Below, in pieces: positions 6,773 through 14,760 of a stretch of 14,811 bases of DNA (its first letter is position 1; the number at the start of each line of letters is the position of its first letter). The stretch is from assembly GCA_964549595.1 (NCBI GenBank), contig CAZJWK010000071.1, forward strand, positions 1-14,811, read 5' to 3'. The position numbers were made by a program, and so were the translations under genes. The notes below the pieces were generated by a model. The model did no database searches, had not been told where the DNA came from, and saw nothing but the letters and a program-made list of their open reading frames with translations. Source of the stretch: CAZQQN01 sp964549595. GTDB lineage: Bacteria > Bacteroidota > Bacteroidia > CAILMK01 > CAYYUA01.

Positions 6773-6813
6773 ACCCATTGTAGCCGGACCTGTCATGAGG
6801 CTCCCTAATGGGT
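6773..6813 (+). other. Two-tier inverted repeat upstream of the cupin gene
   Basis: ACCCATT (6773-6779) is matched by AATGGGT (6807-6813). Inside, AGCC (6782-6785) is matched by GGCT (6799-6802), leaving a loop around GGACCTGTCATGA. No T tract follows, so it is not a normal terminator. It ends about 95 bases before the cupin ATG and about 70 before a TAnnTTTG box. It would therefore be upstream of that promoter and could be a protein-binding site, a small RNA or a relic. Confidence 0.35.
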
Positions 6814-6880
6814 AACCCTTTCCTATCTTATTAAAGGTTTTGAATCCTTTCAACTTTTTAGGATACAAGCCGTAAAACCT

Positions 6881-6888
6881 TACCTTTG
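6881..6888 (+). promoter_or_regulatory. TAnnTTTG-type -7 box for the cupin gene
   Basis: TACCTTTG is an exact match to the Bacteroidota -7 consensus and ends 19 bases before the ATG at 6908, giving a very short leader. No obvious TTG lies at -33. Confidence 0.45.
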
Positions 6889-6907
6889 TGAATCCAAAAC
6901 CTTATTT

Positions 6908-7414
6908 ATGAACAAGGAAGCCCAGCAATGGATTGATAAATTGGGTTTGCACGACCATCCTGAAGGAGGTTACTTTAAGGAGACTTATCGCTCGCACGAA
7001 AAAATCCCTCAGAGGGATTTACCTGCCAATTACCAGGGTGACCGGAATTTTTCTACCGCCATTTATTTCCTGTTGAAAGAAGAGGAATTTTCCGCCTTTC
7101 ACCGGCTAAAAGGCGATGAATTGTGGCATTACCATGCAGGGGATCCGCTTGAAATTTTCGTGATTAATCCCGATGGTAACCTGGAAAAGTATTATTTGGG
7201 CCCCCAATTAGATGCGGGCGAACAACCTCAGGCGATTATTTTTAAAAACCAATGGTTTGCTGCCCGTGTCAACAACCCGACCGGTTATACCCTGATGAGT
7301 TGTACAATGACGCCCGGTTTTGAGTTCGCTGATTTTGAAATGGCTAAAGAAGTGGAATTGATTCGTCAGTATCCCCATCATCGCGAATTGATTAAACGGC
7401 TTACTCGACAATAA
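6908..7414 (+). CDS. DUF985 cupin-domain protein (Cupin_5)
   Basis: A 168-residue cytoplasmic protein that matches the DUF985/Cupin_5 family along its whole length. The family signature HPEGGYFKETYRS lies at residues 17-29, followed by the strand FSTAIYFLL (48-56). The metal-site-like block FHRLKGDELWHYHAGDPLEI (64-83) holds His65, Glu71, His74 and His76 as likely ligands. A later strand with SCTMTPGFEF (131-140) closes the barrel. Most members are uncharacterised and sugar- or nucleotide-related roles have been suggested, so no reaction is assigned. The ATG is clear and is preceded by a TACCTTTG box. The MscS gene follows 77 bases later on the same strand, but nothing links their functions. 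Confidence 0.88.
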   Translation: MNKEAQQWIDKLGLHDHPEGGYFKETYRSHEKIPQRDLPANYQGDRNFSTAIYFLLKEEEFSAFHRLKGDELWHYHAGDPLEIFVINPDGNLEKYYLGPQLDAGEQPQAIIFKNQWFAARVNNPTGYTLMSCTMTPGFEFADFEMAKEVELIRQYPHHRELIKRLTRQ

Positions 7415-7491
7415 GTAAAAGTGGGCCAACTCATTGATAACATTTTTGAAAAATAAGCTTGCATGCTTCTTAATAGAATTTTGGTAAGAAA

Positions 7492-9129
7492 ATGACGAAT
7501 CGCATGGTTAAAAAATTGCTCAAAACCCTTATTGGTTTTTTGCTGGTTTTAGGGGCCTGGAATGAGGTATCGGCGCAAAAAATCAATGAGGTTAAGTTAA
7601 ACACACCGCGCGAAACGGTTAAGACCCATATTGAATTTTTACAGCACGGGAATTACCATCCTTTTAAGGCTGCGAAGGTCATTCCTGTTAAAGATTCTGT
7701 ATTAGCAAAGGAACTGGCTGTTAAGCTAAAACAAATATTGGATGCCAAGGGCCTTTATGTGGAGTATAGCAATATCCCAGACCGACCTGATTACAAGGAT
7801 ACAAACCGGAATAAAAAGGAATATATCCTTTTCAATACCTATCCCCGAATTTATTTAAGTAAAAAAGGGGATAAATGGTTTTATTCCCGGGAAACCGCTG
7901 AAGCCATTCCTGAAATTTATAATCAGGTTTTTCCTTTTGGAGCCGATAAGTTGGTGAATTTAATTCCAAAAAGTGCGCAAAAAGAATTTTTAGGTTTAGC
8001 TTTATGGAAATACCTGGGGTTAGCCATAATTTTCTTATTGAGCTACCTGTTTTATCGTATTGGGATTTGGATCTTCAATAAGATTGTCCACAGCGGGCTT
8101 AGGAAAGTAGTAGGAGATCGGGATGCCGATCGTTATGAACGCTCCATTTCCCGGTTTTTGAGTTTAATCCTGGTATTGGCGCTTATAAACCTGTTTTTGC
8201 CTATTCTTCAACTCCCGGTAAATTTTTCCCATTATTTTTTTCTGGCACTAAGGATTTTTATTCCCCTCTTAATGACACTTATCCTATACCGGGTCATGGA
8301 TCTTCTTGGGGTTTACATGATGCGGGCTGCTGAAAATACCGAAACCACTTTCGATGATCAGTTTGTCCCCTTGGTCCGGAAAACCTTAAAAGGGATAGTC
8401 ATTTTAGTGGGGTTCTTATTCATTCTTCAGAATTTGAATTTCAATATAACCGGTATCTTAGCCGGCCTTTCCATTGGAGGTCTTGCTTTTGCCCTTGCTG
8501 CACAGGAAACCATAAAAAACCTTTTTGGCTCCCTTATGATTTTTGTTGACCGGCCTTTCCAAGTGGGAGATTATGTCAGGTTAGAGAATGACATAGCCGG
8601 TATCATTGAGGATGTGGGCTTTCGTTCTACCAAAGTACGGACTTTTGAGCAATCATTGGTTTCCGTACCCAATGGCAAACTGGCGAATATGAACATTGAC
8701 AATATGCAGATGCGTTTGCAAAGGCAATTTTATACCCATATCACCATTACTTATGATACCCCACCGGCATTGGTCGAAACCTTCAGGGACGGGATCAAAC
8801 GCCTTATTGAAGAGCACCCTAATACCGATAAAAGTTCCTACTATGTCAACTTGAATGCCCTGGATGCTTATTCATTAAACATCATTATTTGGTGTTATTT
8901 TGAAACGGAGGAATGGGAAGCGGAATTGAAGTATCGTGAAGAATTGCTGCTTTCAATTATGAAGTTGGCAGAAGAGATTGGTGTTCGTTTTGCATTCCCA
9001 ACAAGTATCGTTCATGTAGAGGATTTCCCGGGGCAACTTGCTAAAACCCCACTTCATAAAGAGGGGGAAGGAGATATGCAAAAAAAATTGGAAGCTTTTT
9101 TTGAGAAGCGTAAGCAAAATGGGGATTAG
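7492..9129 (+). CDS. MscS-family mechanosensitive ion channel with exported N-terminal domain
   Basis: A 545-residue inner-membrane channel of the small-conductance MscS type, which opens under membrane tension to release solutes during osmotic downshock. Residues 1-29 look like a signal peptide (hydrophobic core LIGFLLVLGAW, then EVSAQ). Residues 30-165 form a non-membrane, probably periplasmic domain that I do not recognise. Membrane helices lie near 170-197, 221-240, 246-268 and 299-315. The pore helix is TGILAGLSIGGLAFALAAQE (320-339), with the glycine/alanine packing typical of MscS TM3. The beta domain follows (FVDRPFQVGDYV, 351-362; VSVPNGKLANMNIDNM, 390-405), then the alpha/beta domain to about 505. 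The C-terminal tail from about 515 is charged. ATG 7492 is chosen; an internal ATG at 7504 would also keep the signal peptide. Confidence 0.92.
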   Translation: MTNRMVKKLLKTLIGFLLVLGAWNEVSAQKINEVKLNTPRETVKTHIEFLQHGNYHPFKAAKVIPVKDSVLAKELAVKLKQILDAKGLYVEYSNIPDRPDYKDTNRNKKEYILFNTYPRIYLSKKGDKWFYSRETAEAIPEIYNQVFPFGADKLVNLIPKSAQKEFLGLALWKYLGLAIIFLLSYLFYRIGIWIFNKIVHSGLRKVVGDRDADRYERSISRFLSLILVLALINLFLPILQLPVNFSHYFFLALRIFIPLLMTLILYRVMDLLGVYMMRAAENTETTFDDQFVPLVRKTLKGIVILVGFLFILQNLNFNITGILAGLSIGGLAFALAAQETIKNLFGSLMIFVDRPFQVGDYVRLENDIAGIIEDVGFRSTKVRTFEQSLVSVPNGKLANMNIDNMQMRLQRQFYTHITITYDTPPALVETFRDGIKRLIEEHPNTDKSSYYVNLNALDAYSLNIIIWCYFETEEWEAELKYREELLLSIMKLAEEIGVRFAFPTSIVHVEDFPGQLAKTPLHKEGEGDMQKKLEAFFEKRKQNGD

Positions 9130-9185
9130 TGAACAATGGGTTTTGTTGAAATGATTTTCATTGAGGATTGATTATTAGATTGGAT

Positions 9186-10067
9186 ATGCTAATGAAGTCG
9201 CTAAAAAGCGTGTTAATATGGATAGTTGTTTTAAACCTTTTTTGGGGAATTGGGGTTAAAAATGCCTTTTGCCAGGAAAATGAACCCGAATTCAAAGGCG
9301 ATAAACAATCTTTTGAGTACTTACGCTTTTTATTTAAGCATGATAAGGACCTCGGCATATCTTATGAGCATTTAGCTTCCAGGTATAAAAACCGTATACC
9401 CGATGGCTTGATAGAGAAATTTTTCAAAAGAAAGCGGCCGTCCAATTATGAAAGGGGCTATTATGCCGGAGAAATAAAGCTGGTAACCGATCACTATTAT
9501 GCATTTTATTACGAGCGACCGTGCTATAAGCGGGATTTGTGCAGAGTGGGGTATTTAAGCACCCTTAGTAAAGAAGGAGCCCTCATTTCAAACATGGTCT
9601 TTTCTTATGATTCTTCGAACCAATTCACCCATGACACCATGAATTCCCGGATTATCCAACAGGGCTACATTGAATCGGTGAAATGGCATGCTCGTTATAA
9701 ACAAAATGGTGGGATAGAAAAAATTAAGGATTTTGATACTACCAAGTACCGGTATTATAAACTTTCTGATTCAGGGGTTATTGAAAAACTTCCCCAATTT
9801 ACAAAAACCCCGTACAGAAAATATCCCTTTACTTCCTATCGCCTTGTACAGCCCGATGAGCTTGATGAATATTCCTGGCGTGAGCAAACCATCATGAAGA
9901 ATGAAATTTTCGCGGATTATGGGTATAAGTTTGAAATAGACCAATGGCGGGAATATTTTAGTAATAAGGATTGGTATGAGCCCACCCGGGAAAAAGTACA
10001 TGATTCCCTGAATACCATTGAAAGATTGAACTTAAAGCGGATTGTAAAGTACCAGAGAAGGAATTAG
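9186..10067 (+). CDS. Secreted YARHG-domain protein
   Basis: A protein of about 293 residues with an N-terminal signal peptide (MLMKSLKSVLIWIVVLNLFW, cleavage probably near AFCQ). The C-terminal segment MKNEIFADYGYKFEID, then REYFSNKDWYEPT, ending in IERLNLKRIVKYQ, matches the YARHG domain: an A-x-x-G-Y-x-F start, a YF...WY centre and N-x-x-E-x-x-N-L at the end. The domain is thought to be extracellular in bacteria; its function is not known. The middle region (about 40-230) is rich in Tyr and Lys and I do not recognise it. A TTG at 9168 also opens the frame, but ATG 9186 or 9192 gives a cleaner signal peptide. It starts 57 bases after the MscS gene and is probably in the same transcript. Its stop is 19 bases from the convergent yebC stop. 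Confidence 0.75.
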   Translation: MLMKSLKSVLIWIVVLNLFWGIGVKNAFCQENEPEFKGDKQSFEYLRFLFKHDKDLGISYEHLASRYKNRIPDGLIEKFFKRKRPSNYERGYYAGEIKLVTDHYYAFYYERPCYKRDLCRVGYLSTLSKEGALISNMVFSYDSSNQFTHDTMNSRIIQQGYIESVKWHARYKQNGGIEKIKDFDTTKYRYYKLSDSGVIEKLPQFTKTPYRKYPFTSYRLVQPDELDEYSWREQTIMKNEIFADYGYKFEIDQWREYFSNKDWYEPTREKVHDSLNTIERLNLKRIVKYQRRN

Positions 10068-10085
10068 TTTATCCGGCCTTCCACG

Positions 10086-10835
10086 CTAAACATATTCGGC
10101 CAATTCTTCTGTGAATTCTACGTTATGATAAACGTTCTGGACATCCTCATCTTCTTCCAGTTTTTCCAATAATTTATTGACATCCTGGAATTGCTCAGGC
10201 GTTAATTGCTTTGTGATTTTAGGGATGCGTTTGAGCCTGGAATTTTTGGGTTTAATACCCATTTCTTCAAGCTTTTCCTGCATATTGCCAAAGTCATCCT
10301 TAGCCGTGGTGATGATTATTTCCCCATCCTCCTCATCTTCTTCGATTTCTTCTGCGCCGGCATCAATGAGTTCAAGTTCCAGGTCTTCTTTGCTATACGC
10401 TTCGGGTTTTTCCAGGGTAAAAACACCTTTTTGATCAAAGATGAAATCCAGCGAACCGCTTTTGGAAAGGTTCCCGTTGTGCTTACTAAAGTAAAATCGA
10501 ATGTTGGAGACGATCTTATTGATGTTATCTGTACCGGCTTCTACGAAGATCGCTACACCGTGTGGACCATAACCCTCATAATTTACTTCTTTGTAGGTGG
10601 TATTGTCTTCGCCGGCTGCTTTCTTAATGGCCTTTTCTATGTTGGTTTTGGGCATGTTTTGCCCTTTGGCATTCTGGATAGCCACTTTCAGCCTTGGATT
10701 ATTTTCCGGGTCACTTCCGCCTAATTTAACGGCAGTATTGATTTCCTTAATGAGTTTGGAGAATATCTTGGAAGTGCGGACATCATTAACTGCCTTTTGG
10801 TGCTTTATTTTTGACCATTTATTGTGTCCGGCCAT
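10086..10835 (-). CDS. yebC: YebC/PmpR-family (TACO1-like) protein
   Basis: A 249-residue member of the universal YebC/TACO1 family, long annotated as a transcriptional regulator and more recently tied to translation, where it helps ribosomes through difficult proline-rich stretches. The N-terminus MAGHNKWSKIKHQKAVND is the family signature. Further conserved blocks are NNPRLKVAIQNAKGQNMPK (45-63), YEGYGPHGVAIFVEAGTDN (85-103) and NLSKSGSLDFIFDQKG (128-143). A strongly acidic turn, EEIEEDEEDGE (about 157-167), precedes the third domain. Length is normal. It is convergent with the YARHG gene, and lpdA lies upstream on the same strand behind a 142-base gap. In that gap TTTG (10887-10884) and TAATTTTC (10866-10859), 17 bases apart, are a plausible promoter for yebC. 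Confidence 0.93.
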   Translation of the reverse strand: MAGHNKWSKIKHQKAVNDVRTSKIFSKLIKEINTAVKLGGSDPENNPRLKVAIQNAKGQNMPKTNIEKAIKKAAGEDNTTYKEVNYEGYGPHGVAIFVEAGTDNINKIVSNIRFYFSKHNGNLSKSGSLDFIFDQKGVFTLEKPEAYSKEDLELELIDAGAEEIEEDEEDGEIIITTAKDDFGNMQEKLEEMGIKPKNSRLKRIPKITKQLTPEQFQDVNKLLEKLEEDEDVQNVYHNVEFTEELAEYV

Positions 10836-10950
10836 AGTAAATCCTTTTTAGCTTTCCCGAAAATTAACTATTCAGGCAATAAGCAAATGGCTAATCAGGA
10901 TTCTTTGTTCCTGTATAAAAACCGATTAAGCCCTTTCCCTGTTTTGATAA

Positions 10951-10971
10951 GCTCAGTTGTATGATTTGAGC
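10951..10971 (-). terminator. Weak hairpin after lpdA
   Basis: GCTCA (10951-10955) and TGAGC (10967-10971) form a 5-bp stem with an 11-base loop, starting 7 bases after the lpdA stop. The bases after it in the transcript are TTATCAAAA, so the T tract is poor. It is a possible 3' end for lpdA only. Confidence 0.25.
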
Positions 10972-10977
10972 AAAAAG

Positions 10978-12369
10978 TTAAATATGAATCACTTCATCAT
11001 AAGCTGCCGCTGTAGCTTCCATAACCGCTTCAGACATCGTGGGATGGGGATGAACAGATTTGATAATTTCGTGACCTGTGGTTTCTAACTTCCTTGCACT
11101 CACAACTTCGGCAATTAATTCGGTAACATGGTCACCCATCATGTGAGCCCCTAACCATTCTCCATATTTGGCATCAAAAATGACCTTTACGAGGCCTTCA
11201 CTATGGCCGGCTGCCTGGGCTTTGCCAGAAGCACTGAAAGGGAAGTTACCAACTTTAATGTCGTAACCAGCGTCCTTGGCTTGTTGCTCTGTATAGCCTA
11301 CCGAGGCTATTTCCGGGAAGCAATAGGTGCATGAAGGAATGTTGGTGTAATCAATGGGTTCCGGGTTTTCACCGGCCATTTTTTCCACACAGCAAATGCC
11401 TTCAGCAGATCCAAGGTGGGCAAGTGCCGGGCCCGGTATTACATCCCCAATCGCATAAATCTGGGATACATTGGTTTGGTAAAATTCATCAACCTCTATT
11501 TTACCATCTTTATCCTTGTTGATCCCCAGATTTTCCAAACCGACATCTTCTATATTCGGGGTAATACCCACCGAAGAAAGCACAATATCGCAATCAATTT
11601 CTTTTTCCTCTTTTCCGGTATCGATTTTTACCTTGCATTGACTGCCACTAGTATCTACCGCTTTGACGTTGGAGCCGGTGAGGATTTCCATACCCTGCTT
11701 CTTGAAAGTTTTTTGTAATTGCCTGGAAACTTCATGGTCTTCTACCGGCAGTATTTGGTCTAAATATTCGACCAGGGTAACTTCAGTACCAATGGCATTG
11801 TACATGTAGGCAAATTCTGACCCGATGGCCCCTGCTCCAATCACAACCATACTTTTGGGCTGTTTCTCCAGAGTCATGGCTTTTCGGTATTCAATAACTT
11901 TTTCCCCGTCAATGGTTATATGGGGCAACTCTTTGGCCCTTGCCCCGGTAGCTATGATTATTTTATTGCCCTCATAGGTTGTTTTTTTGCCTTTACTGTC
12001 TTCCACTTCCACTTTTTTATCCTTTGTGAGTCTTCCATGTCCCTGGATGACATCAATCTTATTTTTCTTCATCAGAAAGTTGACCCCTTTACTCATCCCA
12101 TCAGCCACCTTCCGGGAACGGTTGATCATGCCCTCAAAATCCACTTGCGCATCATTAACAGTAACCCCGAAATCCTTTGCATGCCGGACGTAATCGTAAA
12201 TCTGAGCAGATTTTAGCAGGGCTTTAGTGGGGATACACCCCCAGTTTAAACAGATACCCCCTAAGCTTTCATGCTCTATGATTCCTACTTTCATGTCAAG
12301 TTGGGCTGCCCTGATCGCAGCTACATAACCACCGGGACCACTTCCGATAATTAATAAATCGTATGCCAT
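10978..12369 (-). CDS. lpdA: Dihydrolipoyl dehydrogenase (E3)
   Basis: A 463-residue flavoprotein that reoxidises dihydrolipoamide with NAD+ for the pyruvate, 2-oxoglutarate, branched-chain or glycine-cleavage complexes in the cytoplasm. The FAD-binding fold begins at IIGSGPGGYVAA (7-18). The redox disulfide is Cys40-Cys45 in GGICLNWGCIPTKAL. The NAD fold is VVIGAGAIGSEFA (175-187), and the second FAD contact is YAIGDV (305-310). The catalytic His442-Glu447 pair lies in HPHPTMSE. All key residues are present and the length is standard. No E1 or E2 gene is nearby, so which complex it serves is not shown; in many Bacteroidota one E3 serves several. TTACTTTG at 12407-12400 on the minus strand, about 31 bases before the ATG, resembles a -7 box and suggests its own promoter. 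Confidence 0.97.
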   Translation of the reverse strand: MAYDLLIIGSGPGGYVAAIRAAQLDMKVGIIEHESLGGICLNWGCIPTKALLKSAQIYDYVRHAKDFGVTVNDAQVDFEGMINRSRKVADGMSKGVNFLMKKNKIDVIQGHGRLTKDKKVEVEDSKGKKTTYEGNKIIIATGARAKELPHITIDGEKVIEYRKAMTLEKQPKSMVVIGAGAIGSEFAYMYNAIGTEVTLVEYLDQILPVEDHEVSRQLQKTFKKQGMEILTGSNVKAVDTSGSQCKVKIDTGKEEKEIDCDIVLSSVGITPNIEDVGLENLGINKDKDGKIEVDEFYQTNVSQIYAIGDVIPGPALAHLGSAEGICCVEKMAGENPEPIDYTNIPSCTYCFPEIASVGYTEQQAKDAGYDIKVGNFPFSASGKAQAAGHSEGLVKVIFDAKYGEWLGAHMMGDHVTELIAEVVSARKLETTGHEIIKSVHPHPTMSEAVMEATAAAYDEVIHI

Positions 12370-12399
12370 GGCTTTGTCAAACTTTTTAAATTAAGGCCA

Positions 12400-12407
12400 C
12401 AAAGTAA
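12400..12407 (-). promoter_or_regulatory. Near-consensus -7 box for lpdA
   Basis: On the minus strand TTACTTTG differs from TAnnTTTG at one position and lies about 31 bases before the lpdA ATG in an AT-rich stretch. No matching -33 element was identified. Confidence 0.3.
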
Positions 12408-12446
12408 ATTATTTTTTAAGAAAAAAGGGGAGAGGTAAGTGATGGG

Positions 12447-12466
12447 GTAATCTAAGCCAAGATTAC
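12447..12466 (-). terminator. Perfect hairpin at the pth stop codon
   Basis: GTAATCT (12447-12453) and AGATTAC (12460-12466) form a perfect 7-bp stem with a 6-base loop. The pth TAA (12465-12463 on the minus strand) lies inside the stem. A run of C and T ending in TTTTTT occurs about 20 bases downstream in the transcript, too far for a classic terminator. It may mark or protect the 3' end of the prs-rplY-pth transcript. Confidence 0.35.
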
Positions 12467-13023
12467 TGGTTATATTTATTCATGGTGTTTTCAATGCCCT
12501 GTAGAGGCCAATCCTTGATAATTTGCGTTGCTTTATTCACTTCCGGTTCAATTATTTTTTTTTCTTCTTCTGTCCATTCTTCTAACACATACTGTATCTG
12601 ACGGCCCTTCGGATAATTTTTCCCGATGCCAAAGCGTAACCTCGGAAAGTTTTTATTGCCAAGGGTTTCAATGATATTTTTCATGCCATTATGACCGGCA
12701 TCACCCCCCTTTTTTTTGAGCTTTATTTTGCCCAGTGGCAGGTCCACATCATCGGTAATCACCAGTAGTTGAGTCAATGGGATTTTTAATTGGTTAACCC
12801 AATAACGCACTGCTTTTCCACTAAGGTTAACCAGGGTAGTAGGTTTTATTAAGATGATTTCCCGGTTTTTGATTTTGGTTTGGGTCAAGGAAGCATACCT
12901 TTCCTGCTCAAAGCTCAACCCGGACGCTTTTGCGAAGGCGTCCACGATCATAAAACCAACATTATGCCGGGTATTTTCGTATTCAGGGCCGATGTTTCCT
13001 AATCCAACCACAAGGTGTTTCAA
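12463..13023 (-). CDS. pth: Peptidyl-tRNA hydrolase
   Basis: A 186-residue enzyme that cleaves the ester bond of peptidyl-tRNAs dropped from ribosomes, recycling tRNA in the cytoplasm. Family residues are in place: Asn10 (VGLGN), catalytic His20 in NTRHNVGF, Asn66 in TTLVNLSGKAV, Asp92 in TDDVDLPLG, and the GGDAGHNGMKNI loop (106-117) with His111-Asn112. The length is usual for bacterial Pth. The start codon is TTG: a TAA lies five codons upstream in frame, no ATG intervenes, and the protein aligns from its first residue (MKHLVVGLGN). It sits 55 bases downstream of rplY, the third gene of the tRNA-Gln/prs/rplY/pth unit. The prs-ctc-pth order is seen in other phyla too and links PRPP supply with translation. 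Confidence 0.96.
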   Translation of the reverse strand: MKHLVVGLGNIGPEYENTRHNVGFMIVDAFAKASGLSFEQERYASLTQTKIKNREIILIKPTTLVNLSGKAVRYWVNQLKIPLTQLLVITDDVDLPLGKIKLKKKGGDAGHNGMKNIIETLGNKNFPRLRFGIGKNYPKGRQIQYVLEEWTEEEKKIIEPEVNKATQIIKDWPLQGIENTMNKYNQ

Positions 13024-13078
13024 AAGGCGTGGCTTTTAGGTCAGTATAAAAAAGAAGATAGCCCTGAAAACCATCTCA

Positions 13079-13654
13079 TTATTCAGCAGAGGCGGCTTTT
13101 TTGGCCTTTTTGGGTAGTGCCACCGAGGCTACGGCTACGCTGGGCTTGTTCAGAATTTTGAGGTTGTCAAATTCCAAATCCTGAACTTTGATAATTTCTC
13201 CGTTATCCATTCCCCCGACATCAATGGTTAATTGTTCAGGAATGGCTTTGACTTTGCCTTTTACCTGGAGGTTACGGACTTTTTTGAAGAGCCTGCCCCC
13301 ATTAATCACACCTGCCGGAGTACCCGTAAAGGTAACAGGCAAGGTTAATTTGACAACACTTTCCTCCTGAACCCTCAGGAAATCCAGGTGTAACACATCA
13401 TCCGATAAAGGATGGAATTGGGATTCCTGAATAATGGCTTCCTGCTTTTCCTCGTTTTCGATGAGGAGGTTCACTTTATACACATCCGGGGTAAAGGCCA
13501 AATCCCGGAAATCTTTAACAAAGCCGTAAAGATGACGGGTGGGTTGTTGACCGCCATACAAGGTGCAAGGGACAAAACCTTGCTGCCTCAACTTTCTCGT
13601 ATCTTCTTTTCCAATGATTTGTCGTTCCTTAAGTTTAATGGATTTTAACCGCAT
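13079..13654 (-). CDS. rplY: Ribosomal protein L25/general stress protein Ctc (bL25)
   Basis: A 191-residue two-domain L25/TL5/Ctc protein that binds 5S rRNA on the large ribosomal subunit. The N-terminal RNA-binding domain (about 1-93) has KLKERQIIGKEDTRKLRQQG and VPCTLYGG, then ESQFHPLSDDVLHLDF. The C-terminal beta domain (about 97-180) has LPVTFTGTPAGVINGGRL and IPEQLTIDVGGMDNGEIIKV. A short Lys/Ala tail ends the protein. The length is that of the two-domain Ctc form, not the 94-residue E. coli L25. It lies 107 bases after prs and 55 before pth on the same strand. Confidence 0.95.
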   Translation of the reverse strand: MRLKSIKLKERQIIGKEDTRKLRQQGFVPCTLYGGQQPTRHLYGFVKDFRDLAFTPDVYKVNLLIENEEKQEAIIQESQFHPLSDDVLHLDFLRVQEESVVKLTLPVTFTGTPAGVINGGRLFKKVRNLQVKGKVKAIPEQLTIDVGGMDNGEIIKVQDLEFDNLKILNKPSVAVASVALPKKAKKAASAE

Positions 13655-13761
13655 GATTGACCGCTCTTTTTTAAGAAGTGCAAATGTACAAAAAACCTTT
13701 GGTTTAAGGAAAACACTGTGTATAATTCAACCCTTTATTCCCTGAAGGTTGAACAAATCCG

Positions 13762-14733
13762 TTAAAAGTTCAAGTCTTGTTGGTAGGAATCCGTTAAAGC
13801 AAATAGTGAGCTTATGGTACCGTGTTCGTAAACATTCCGGATGGCCTGGGCAAAAAGTTTGGATACGGTAAGGGAGCGAATTTTATTGGTTTTTTCATTG
13901 ACCGGAAGGGTATCACAAACCACCAATTCTTCCAGTTCGGAATTTTCTATTTTTTCGATGGCATTTCCGCTTAAAAGGCCATGGGTAATACAGGCCCTTA
14001 CCGTTTTGGCCCCTTGTGCCTTCATCTCTTTGGCTGCCTGTACCAGTGTACCACCTGTATCAATGATGTCATCCACCAAAACCACATTTTTGTCTTTGAC
14101 GTCCCCGATCACATTCATCGTGGCAATTTGATTGGCTTTTTTCCGGTGCTTATCGCAAATTACCATTTCGGCATTCATCTGGTCCGCATACATGCGTGTA
14201 CGTTTGGAACCCCCGATATCCGGTGAGGCTATCACCAAATTATCCAGGTTTAAGCTTCGGACGTAGGGAATGAAGATCACCGAACCATCAAGGTGATCAA
14301 CGGGAATGTCGAAAAAGCCCTGTATCTGTGGCGCATGGAGATCCATGGTCATGACCCGGCTGGCTCCCGAAGCCGAAATAAGGTTAGCAATGAGCTTGGA
14401 AGCTATGGCTACCCGGGGTTTGTCTTTTCGATCTTGACGGGCATACCCAAAATACGGAACAACAGCCGTAATATAGTGAGCCGAAGCCCGTTTGGCTGCG
14501 TCAATCATTAGCAGCAACTCCATCAAATTTTCCGAGGGACTAAAACCGGATTGGATCAGGAAAACATCGCAACCCCTAACCGTTTCGTTGAAATAAGGCT
14601 GGATTTCCCCGTCACTAAAAACTTCCACGGAGGATTCTCCCAAAGGTTTCCCGAAATTCTGGGCAATTTTCTCCGCCAAAGGCTTTGAGTCCCTGGCAGA
14701 AAAAATTTTGATGGGGTTAAATCTAGATGGCAT
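13762..14733 (-). CDS. prs: Ribose-phosphate pyrophosphokinase (PRPP synthase)
   Basis: A 323-residue class I PRPP synthase that makes 5-phosphoribosyl 1-pyrophosphate from ribose 5-phosphate and ATP, feeding purine, pyrimidine, NAD, His and Trp synthesis. The N-terminus shows FSDGEIQPYFNETVRGCDVF (39-58). The ATP/Mg-binding block includes PYFGYARQDRKDKPR (93-107) and MDLHAPQIQGFFDIPVDHL (130-148) with His133. The PRPP-binding loop VVLVDDIIDTGGTL lies at 217-230. The C-terminal part, SVSKLFAQAIRN-like (read here as TVSKLFAQAIRN, 289-300), is the usual family end. The ATG is 27 bases downstream of the tRNA-Gln 3' end, leaving almost no room for a separate promoter, so prs is probably transcribed from the tRNA promoter and processed. 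rplY and pth follow. Confidence 0.97.
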   Translation of the reverse strand: MPSRFNPIKIFSARDSKPLAEKIAQNFGKPLGESSVEVFSDGEIQPYFNETVRGCDVFLIQSGFSPSENLMELLLMIDAAKRASAHYITAVVPYFGYARQDRKDKPRVAIASKLIANLISASGASRVMTMDLHAPQIQGFFDIPVDHLDGSVIFIPYVRSLNLDNLVIASPDIGGSKRTRMYADQMNAEMVICDKHRKKANQIATMNVIGDVKDKNVVLVDDIIDTGGTLVQAAKEMKAQGAKTVRACITHGLLSGNAIEKIENSELEELVVCDTLPVNEKTNKIRSLTVSKLFAQAIRNVYEHGTISSLFALTDSYQQDLNF

Positions 14734-14760
14734 AGGAAAGTTAGTCTAAGTGAAGAATGG

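Noticed and set aside
10206..10724. 172-codon open frame on the plus strand, antisense to yebC
   Set aside because: It is a long mirror frame of a conserved gene with no motif of its own.
13841..14226. Two open frames on the plus strand inside prs
   Set aside because: They are antisense shadows of a highly conserved enzyme gene.
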